A stretch of 27,829 nt of DNA from positions 1-27,829 of IMG/VR virus record IMGVR_UViG_3300027917_000151, one strand, 5' to 3'. Position numbers and translations under genes: made by a program. Each line of letters opens with the position of its first letter. The first letter of the stretch is position 1. The notes beneath the pieces were generated by a model. It was given only the letters and a program-made list of their open reading frames with translations. It was not told the origin of the DNA and made no database searches. Shown here one piece after another: positions 1 through 9,000 of this stretch. The DNA is from a virus.

Positions 1-1
1 T

Positions 2-34
2 AGCTTCTCCAACGGAAAATATATTAGACAGTAA
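2..34 (+). CDS. 3' end of upstream structural gene (probably gp6, baseplate wedge)
   Basis: Only the last ten codons (SFSNGKYIRQ) and a TAA stop are in the window. The stop at 32-34 shares its last A with the ATG of the next gene, the TAATG arrangement that recurs at three other junctions here, and this is why I chose this frame. In T4-like phages gene 6 lies directly before gene 7, so gp6 is the positional guess. The fragment is too short to confirm by similarity. Confidence 0.5.
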   Translation, partial: SFSNGKYIRQ

Positions 35-3000
35 TGATCGACACCGCTTCCAAGAAAGTCCAGATCAATCAGATCGTTAGAAGTCAATTACCTTCTTTTA
101 TACAAGAGGAAAGTCCTCTTTTTATTGATTTCTTAAGTCAGTACTACCTTTCGCAAGAGTATCAAGGTGGGCCAATTGATATTATCACCAATTTTAACGA
201 ATATCAAAAGACAGAGACTTTTAGTGGAAATACAAATCTAATTGGATTTACCACCTGTACAAGTGCAGTAGCTTCGTATGATGATACGATCAATGTAACT
301 TCTACTGATGGATGGCCAAAGACTTATGGTCTTTTGAAGATTGGAAATGAGATCATTACATACACTGGAATCACAACCAACTCGTTTACTGGTTGTATTC
401 GTGGATTTAGTGGTATTGAAAACCTCCATAAACCCAATGAAACTGAAAAACTAGTTTTTAGTTCAAGTGAAGCGTCAAATCATACATCAAATACAAAAGT
501 TGAGAATTTAAGCAATCTTTTCTTACAAGAATTTTGGGATAAAACAAAGAAACAATTCCTTCCAGGATTTGAGAACAGAAAATTAAATGATGCTGTAGAT
601 AAAGCCAATTTCTTAAGACAGGCTAAGGATTTTTATGCTTCAAAAGGTACAAGTGAAGCGATAAAAATTCTTTTCAATGTCCTTTACAATAAAAGAGCCG
701 ATATTGTAAAACCGATTGAATATCTCTTTACACCATCTAATGCAGATTATGTTGTTACTGATGATTTTGTAGCAGAATTGATCAGTGGAAATCCATTAAA
801 TGTAATTGGACAAACTTTATATCAAACTAATAATGATGGCGCAAGTGGAGCTATTTTTAACGTCCAAAGATATACAAAGAATGATAGAGAGTATTATATT
901 ATCAGTTTGAGTAAGGAATCCGAGACTGGTTCTTTTGTAGTCACTGGATCTTCAACATTATTAAAAAATGTAGCTATTGGCGCTACGGTAATTAGTGTTG
1001 ATTCTACTCTTGGATTTGGAAATACGGGATCTATCTATGTTGGTGCGGGTCAAACTGTAGGAATTGCAACATATACTAATAGATCTTCAACGCAATTCTT
1101 TGGTGTAACAGGAATTACATCATCATATTCTGATGGGGAATTTGTAAGAGGGTCTAGAACTATTTTTGCTTATGAAAATGGAGATATAACGAAACCAGTA
1201 TACTTTAGGTTGACTTCTGTTGTCTCTGGTGTAGATTTAGATGGTGTTGGATATTTACTTTCTAATGATTTACTTAAACCAAAATCTTTAGGTAAATTAT
1301 CTTCACCAACCAATTATAGACTCAATTCTTGGTTGCATAATTTAAAAACAAAAACTAATGTTGCAAAAAATCTTGATAACAAATCTATAATTGATACTAC
1401 AACGAATATTGTAACAACTGTTGATCCACACTTACTCAAACTTGACGATTCTGTAACCCTCGTTGATGAAAGTTCTGCAATTCCATCAAATGTAGAAGGA
1501 ACAGTATCTCAAATTATCAATTCCACACAATTTAAAGTTAATATTTCATCTGGATCAGTCAATACATCAAAGACTTATAGTGTAAGAAGAAATTTAACAT
1601 TTGCATCCAGCAATTCCACAACTATTAATGTTTCTCAGTTTTTGTCTGGTGTTCAAAACACATATTTGAATCTTGAAGGTGACAAATTCTATGTAACTTC
1701 TGGATCTTTACCCTTTTACAAAATTTACGCGACTAGTAGGAGAAAATCTTTTACATCTAGTAATGTAAGTGGTACTAGAATTGATATTACAAATCACGAA
1801 TTCTATACTGGAGATACCGTAAAGTATTATCCAGTTGGGGGAGCTGAAATTGGTGGATTGTCAACAGGAACCGAGTATGTAGTAAGAAAAATTAATGATG
1901 ATACAATCTCACTTTCAAATAGTAAGATTGATGCATATTCGAAGAGATTTATTTCTCTCTCTACACAAAATGCAGGAACAAATCATATTATTGTTCCTGC
2001 AGATCTTGCAAGAAAAAATGTACAATATCAAAACTTCTTAAGGGAATTTGATGTAACTCCAAAACCCAAGAAAAATGATAGACCATTCCAAAATGAAACC
2101 ATTGGTATGTTTGTCAATGGTGTTGAAATTTTCTCCAATAGATCTGGAGATGTAATTTACAATGGTTCTTTGGATTCCATTGATGTTGAAAATGGTGGAT
2201 CTGGATATGATGTAATAAATCCACCAAATATTCATATTAAAGATTCTGTTGGTTCTGGAGCCACTGCTTTTGCTGTTGTTGAGAATGGATCCTTTAAGTC
2301 CATAGACATCACTTATCGTGGTTTTGATATCAAACAAGTTCCTTCTGTAAACATCACAGGTGGTAATGGATCTGGAGCTAAAGCTTCGGCTAGACTTAGA
2401 CTGGAAAAAAATGTCAAAAACTTTGACGCCGATTTTGATGTTAATACCACCAACAACAGAATCAAATTCCCATCAAATCATTTATTCTTTAATGGTGAGT
2501 CTGTAATTTATAAAAAATCTACCAGATTTGCAGCTGTTGGGGGTTTGGTAGATGGTTCTCTGTATTATGTCCATAAAGTTGATGATACAAAAATTCAATT
2601 GATGAACACCCGTGAGGATGCCCTCACAGGAAATAATCCAATTAATCTTACCAGTAGATCTACTGGATCTAATACACTTACAACCACAACTCAAAGAAAC
2701 GTACTTGATAATGTAATTATTGAAAATCCTGGATCTGGATACTCGAATAGAAAATCTGTTGTAAACTCTGTTGTTTATCCCCCAACATCTCTTTCTGCAG
2801 AAATTAGAAGTGGTATTAATACATCAAGTGACTATATCTACTTTAGAGATCATGGATTCAATTCTGGAGATCTTGTAAATTATTCCACAACTGGATCTGT
2901 CATTGAAGGACTATCTTCATCAGTAAATTATCAAATTATTAAAATTGATCGAAACAAATTTAGATTAGCTGATGCTGGAATAGGAACCACATCCACCACA

Positions 3001-6000
3001 TTGAATTATGAAAAGAATAATTTTGTTGACATAAGATCTGTTGGATCTGGTACTCATACATTTAAGTATCCAGAAATCCATGTAAGTATTGATGTAATCT
3101 CTGGAGTTGCAAATACTTCTATTTCAACACCAGTTATTAGATCTTTCTGTTCTGGATCTATAAGTAATGTACATCTTACAAGTGTTGGTGCTGGTTATGG
3201 TGTTAGTGATACCTTTAATCTGCATAGAAGACCTGATGTAACCATTTCTAATGGTAGTGGTGCAGAACTTGATGTTGTAGTTGTTAATGGTGAGATTGAC
3301 CAAGTTTTAATCAGGTCTGGTGGAAAGGGTTATGTTAGCCCTCCAACTTTAACTATTGAAGGTGAGGGTAAGTATGCAAAGGTTGTACCAACTCTTACTA
3401 ATGGGGTAATAACTTCTGTAAGTATTGTTGATAGAGGAAAATCATATGTTCAAGGCAGCACTTCAATAAGAGTATCGACTGTTGGAAGTGGTGTCAAACT
3501 TAGAGCCGATGTTAAAAAGTGGGAAGTTGATTTTGTACAGAGATACAAGAAAACTTGTAATGAAAATGATGACGGGATTATCGTCCCAAGTCAAAATGTA
3601 AATTATGGTAGTAAGTATGTCCATGGATATCTTTCAAGAAAATTAAGAACTATTCTTAACGATAACATCAATAGTAATTTTACTGAGAAGTCTACTCTTG
3701 CTCACTCACCTATTGTTGGTTGGGCTTATGATGGATCACCAATTTATGGCCCATATGGTTACGATACTGTAACTGGAGGAACAATTCGTAGAATGGTTCC
3801 AAGTTATACTTTGGAATCAAAATCTAATAGACCTCCAACATCACTATATCCACTTGGTTTCTTTGTAAACGATTGGAATTATACTGCTAATGGTGATCTT
3901 GATGAATACAATGGTAGATTCTGCAAAACTCCAGAGTATCCAAATGGAGTATATGCATACTTCTGTACTATAAACGGAACGAACAGTTCACAATCTCCAT
4001 TCCTAAACAATAGAGAACCTCTATTCCCATATATTTTGAATGGATATAAATTTGATAAAAATAGATTTAATGAAAATCCAGCATCTATTCAAAATCTCCC
4101 CCTCTTGAATAGTGGAGATCTGGTAAGAAATACTTATCCATATAAACTTGGATTCAACCAGTCTAAGTATGATTACTTTATTACCAATAACCTGAATGAT
4201 ACTGAAGTAACAGTAAAATCAATCAAACCTGTGGGTATTGATCAAGTTTCTGTAATTGGTGGTGGTAATAATTATAAAGTTAATGAAAAACTGATATTTA
4301 ACAATCAAGGATCTGGTGGTAATTCAGTATCGGCTAGGATTAAATCAGTAGTTGGTAAAGGAATCACACAAATTTCTTATTCAGAGACAAAAATTTCTAA
4401 CGTCGCATTCAATTATGCAAATCAAGTTGTAACTGGTATTGCAACAACTTCACATGGACTATCCAATAATGATATTGTTGTTGTAAGTGGTATTGGAACT
4501 GGTGAATTGAAGTTTATTGAGGGGCCAAGAACTATTGCCGTTTCCTCAGTAACTGCTAGATTGGATGTTGGAATTGCCACTGTTGGGGCAACTGGAGTTA
4601 CTACATCAATTACTTTGGAGTTGTCGTCTTCATCTAAAGGAATTGACGTAGATGATATTCTGGTTATTGGATCTACTCCAGAAAGACTTCGCGTTCTTTC
4701 CGTTGATAGAACGGCTAACAAATATAGAGTTCGTCGTCAATCTGGAATTGTAACGTCACATGCCGCTGGTGAATCATTGGTAGTGGATCAAAGAAAGTTC
4801 ACTTTCATTGTGGGTGTTAAGACTGATCTTTCCATAAACACAAACAGAAAGATTGTATTCAATCCACAAGATTCTATCGGTGTTGGTACTGAATCTGTTG
4901 TTAAGACTGTTGTTGGTGTTGGTACAACAGTTGTAGTGAGAGTAAAATCTAATGATGGAACAATTCTTACAAACCATCAATTACCTCCATCTGGATCTAC
5001 TGCAGATAATAGTATTAGTATTACTAATCATGGATTTAGAACGGGTCAAAAATTAGTTTACAGTAAGGGATCTGCTGGAATAGCTCTAACTGTATCAAAT
5101 AATTTGAATCTTTCAAATCCATTTGATCTCATCGAAGGTCAAACTGTATATGCAGTAAATAAAGGTCAAAATTTACTTGGTATTACAACTACGTTAGCTG
5201 GAATTGGAACCACTTCAACTTCTTTGTATTTCTTACCCGTTCAAAACAATACTGGATTTGAACATTCCTTTACAACAAGGAATACTGAATACTCTGGAAC
5301 AGTTAAGAAATATGATGTGATCGTAGGCACTTCTACTAATCATGGACTTGCAACTAATGATCAAGTAACTGTAAATGTCATTCCAACATCGACAGTTTCA
5401 AAATCTATTGAGTATGATTCTAATTCTAGAAAAACCATTGTTGATCCAAAATACTTTGGAACGGCATCTGTAGGTGTTGGTACATCACTCTCTACTATTA
5501 CAATTTCTAATCATGATTTTGAGAGTGGTGATAAAGTTCTGTATATTTCGTCTAATCCAGCGTCACCTCTTGTTAATAAAGGCGAATACTATGTTAAGAA
5601 AATCGATGATGATGTATTCAAGTTAACCACAAATTACATTGATGCAACAACATTTAATTCTCCTTATATTGGAATCACTACATTTGGATCTGGAATTCAC
5701 AAAATTGCAAAAATCAATCCAAGAATTGTAGCAACTAGAGGAAGAACGATCGGTTTTGCTGTATCAGATACTAGTTTGTCAGATCTAAGACTTGAGTTCT
5801 TTGAGGATCAAAACTTTGTTAACCGATACAATGGTTTTGGTATTAGTACTGAGGTAACTAGAACTGGAACTACAGGATCTTCGGGAGCTATTGTAAATCT
5901 TAAGTTATCCGATAATGTTCCATCTACGTTATATTATAGACTCGTTCCAAAAAATCTTGGTTCCATTGGTGTTGATAAGAGAGACACTAATCCTGATAAG

Positions 6001-9000
6001 GATGTTTTAAATGGGTCTATTATCCAAGTTGTCGATAGTGCATTCTCTGGAACCTTTAATATTAAGAAAACTTCAAATACACAATTCAAATATCAAGTTA
6101 AAAAAGAACCCGAATCATCTTCTTATGCATCATCTGGTATATCTACATTCCAATATGTAACAAAATCATCTTCGGCTGATGGCCCAATTGATGTTGTTGA
6201 TGTTACTTTCTCTGGATCTGGTTATACAAACACTCCAGGAATTACCTCCGTCACAACAACTTCTGGAAGTAATTCTATTCTTAGAGTATTCTCTGATAAT
6301 ATTGGAAATTCTCAATTTGATGAGGTAACAAAAATTGGATTTGATTATCCATCGGATAAGTCCTTAAAACCATCAGTTGACATTCCTTCACTTGTTACAA
6401 TTTCAAAAAATTATAAAATTACTGAAGTTGGAGTTGTTACAACTGGTAGAAATTACCTTTCTGCGCCAGATGTTATAGTCGTTGGTAGACCAGACATCTC
6501 CCTTCGTGCAAATCTCAATGGATCATCTATTGATTCTGTTGATATTTTGAGTCCTGCTATAGGTTTTGAAAATATTGGTAATCCAGCAAAAGTGGTTGCT
6601 ATTAGAAACAGTAATGGTGTTGGTGTTGTTACTGCAAGCTCAAATGGGGTTACCAATTTTATCACGATTACACAACCCACAAATGGTTGGAGACCAGATG
6701 GAACAGATTTCCCATTCTTGGTAGGTGATAGAATTTTTGTTGAAAATGTTAACACTAGAGAAACTTCCTTCTCTTCTGGTGGTGGTTATAACTCAGAAAA
6801 CTATGATTATGCCTTCTTTACAATTACGACCAGAAATCCATCAACTTCCCAAATTACTTATTCCATATCTGGAATTGGAACCTCAGGTGGTACATTTGAC
6901 CTAGACAATAGTGCAGGAAGAGTTATTAAACAACGTGATCTACCTACATTTAGTGTAAAACTAGATGTTACTGAGTTTCTTTCTGGTGAAAAAGTAACGT
7001 ATTCTTCCAACGGTGTTGGAAAACTTTCCATCAATGGTGGATACAACTCAGTAACAAATGCATTAAGAGTTGAAAATACGAATACGCCAATATTAAATGG
7101 ATATGTAATTAAAGGATCTATTTCTGGATCTGAGGGAACTGTTGTTGATGTAAAATCATATGAAAGATTCTTTGAGACTGGATATAAGGCCAGAAGACCA
7201 AAGGGTTGGCAAAATGATAGTGGTAAGTTGAATGAAACTTTCCAGAGACTGCAAGATAATGATTATTATCAAAATTTTGCATACTCAATTAAGAGTGAAG
7301 TTCAAGAAACTACTTGGAAAGATGCCGTTGAGAGTATCATTCACCCAGCTGGATATAAGAAGTTCTCCGATTTGATTGTACCTTCTTCTTCAACTCCTGG
7401 ATTTGGTAGAAGTACAACTCTTGAAATCAAAGACTCTTCACCTCCTGGATCCGTATCACTTACGGTACAAATTGATAATTTGAAATCTCTCTATGAGAAA
7501 GATGATTTTGATATCGCCACGGAAGAAACCATTGCTAATGGTTTATCCAAGTACATCTTATTCTCAAATAAAAAAATTACTGAAGGTGTCACTGTTATCA
7601 GTAACAAAGTTGAGATTATTGATGATATTTCTGGACAATTCACTGGTATTGGAACGACAACAAGTGCTTTAGTAGTTGGTCTTACCTCATTCAAACTTAC
7701 CACATTTAATGGAACAAAGATACCTTTCAATAAGGTGTTTGATGGATCAGATTCTACGATTGTTTCTGCTGGTTCTTCAATCATTAGAATCAATGATCAC
7801 GATTTCCAGACTGGTGAAAGAATTGTTTATGATCCAGGAAATGCGATTTATGGAAATAACAGAATTGGTATTGAGACAACAACAACGGTTGTTGGGGGAG
7901 TCTCTACTAACTTCTTACCTAGAGACCTTTTTGCGATTAGAATTGACAACAACAACCTTAAGTTAGCAGGTTTAAGTACCGCATCGGGGAATAATGATCC
8001 TCTGGTATTCCGTTCTGTTGGAACTGGTACATCACATTCATTCGATGTTGATCAACCATTTAATAGAGTTTTGATTGAGATTGATAACATCATTCAATCT
8101 CCACTTTATAAGAAGAATGTTGATGTTGCCCTCGATGAAGCAGTCGGTGTTGGATCCACAACAATTAAAGTTGTTGGAGTCACCTCAATTCGTGGTAATA
8201 ACATTCTTCAAATTAATGATGAACTTCTAAGAATCAATGTTGTTGGATTTGGTTCCACAAACGTACTTGAAGTAGAACGTGCAGTTCTTGGTAGTGTTGC
8301 TGCAGCTCACACCGTTGGAGCCGCTGTAACGATGATGGGTGGAGATTATCGCATCATCAAGGATGTTATTCACTTCATTTCTCCACCATATGGCCCAGTT
8401 GGTGTAAGTACTTTACAACCAGGTATTTCCACACATTCTAGTTTTGCAGGTCGTATCTTCTACAGAGAGGATCCTTCAACCAACTTTATTTTTGATGATA
8501 TCTCTAATAGATTTACTGGAGTTGGTAAGACTTTCACTTTACTTGAAAATAATCAAGATGTAACTGGAATTGTAACTACAAAATCTGGTGGTGGTGGAAA
8601 TGATGAAGTAATAAACAATGGTATTGTTCTTATTAACAACATCTTCCAAAGACCAACTGTTGATTACAGTATGACCGAAAGGTCAACCCCAGGTATCGGG
8701 GCCTCAATTATTTTCACAGGAGATGACAGAGAAAGTCTTCCTAGAGGTGGAATTGTTGATCAAGTTAAAGTTGGATTTGGATCTGGATATCAAAACTTAG
8801 TTTCTGCTGCAGCCACTGCTATTATTAATGGTGCTGGATCGATTGAATCGGTTGTGGTAACTGGAGGAGGATCTGGTTATAGATCATCCAATTCTGTGTA
8901 CATTCAAGTGTTCAATCCACTTGGAATTGGATCAACTGCTGTTCTTTCTGCAACGGTTGGTTCTGCAGGAACTGTATCTGGAATTACTACCGTAAGTGGT

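Noticed and set aside
1-27. Other frames at the left edge as the end of the upstream gene
   Set aside because: One frame begins with a stop and the other runs on past base 100 into gp7. Only the frame ending at 34 gives the usual TAATG junction.
4041-4048. TATAAATT, close to the late promoter box
   Set aside because: It lies in the middle of gp7, encodes an ordinary Gly-Tyr-Lys-Phe stretch, and no gene start follows.
7676-7966. Plus-strand 96-codon open frame inside gp7
   Set aside because: It lies wholly within gp7 in another frame, its protein is rich in Leu and Arg without domain pattern, and no ribosome binding site precedes it. It is a shadow of the real frame.
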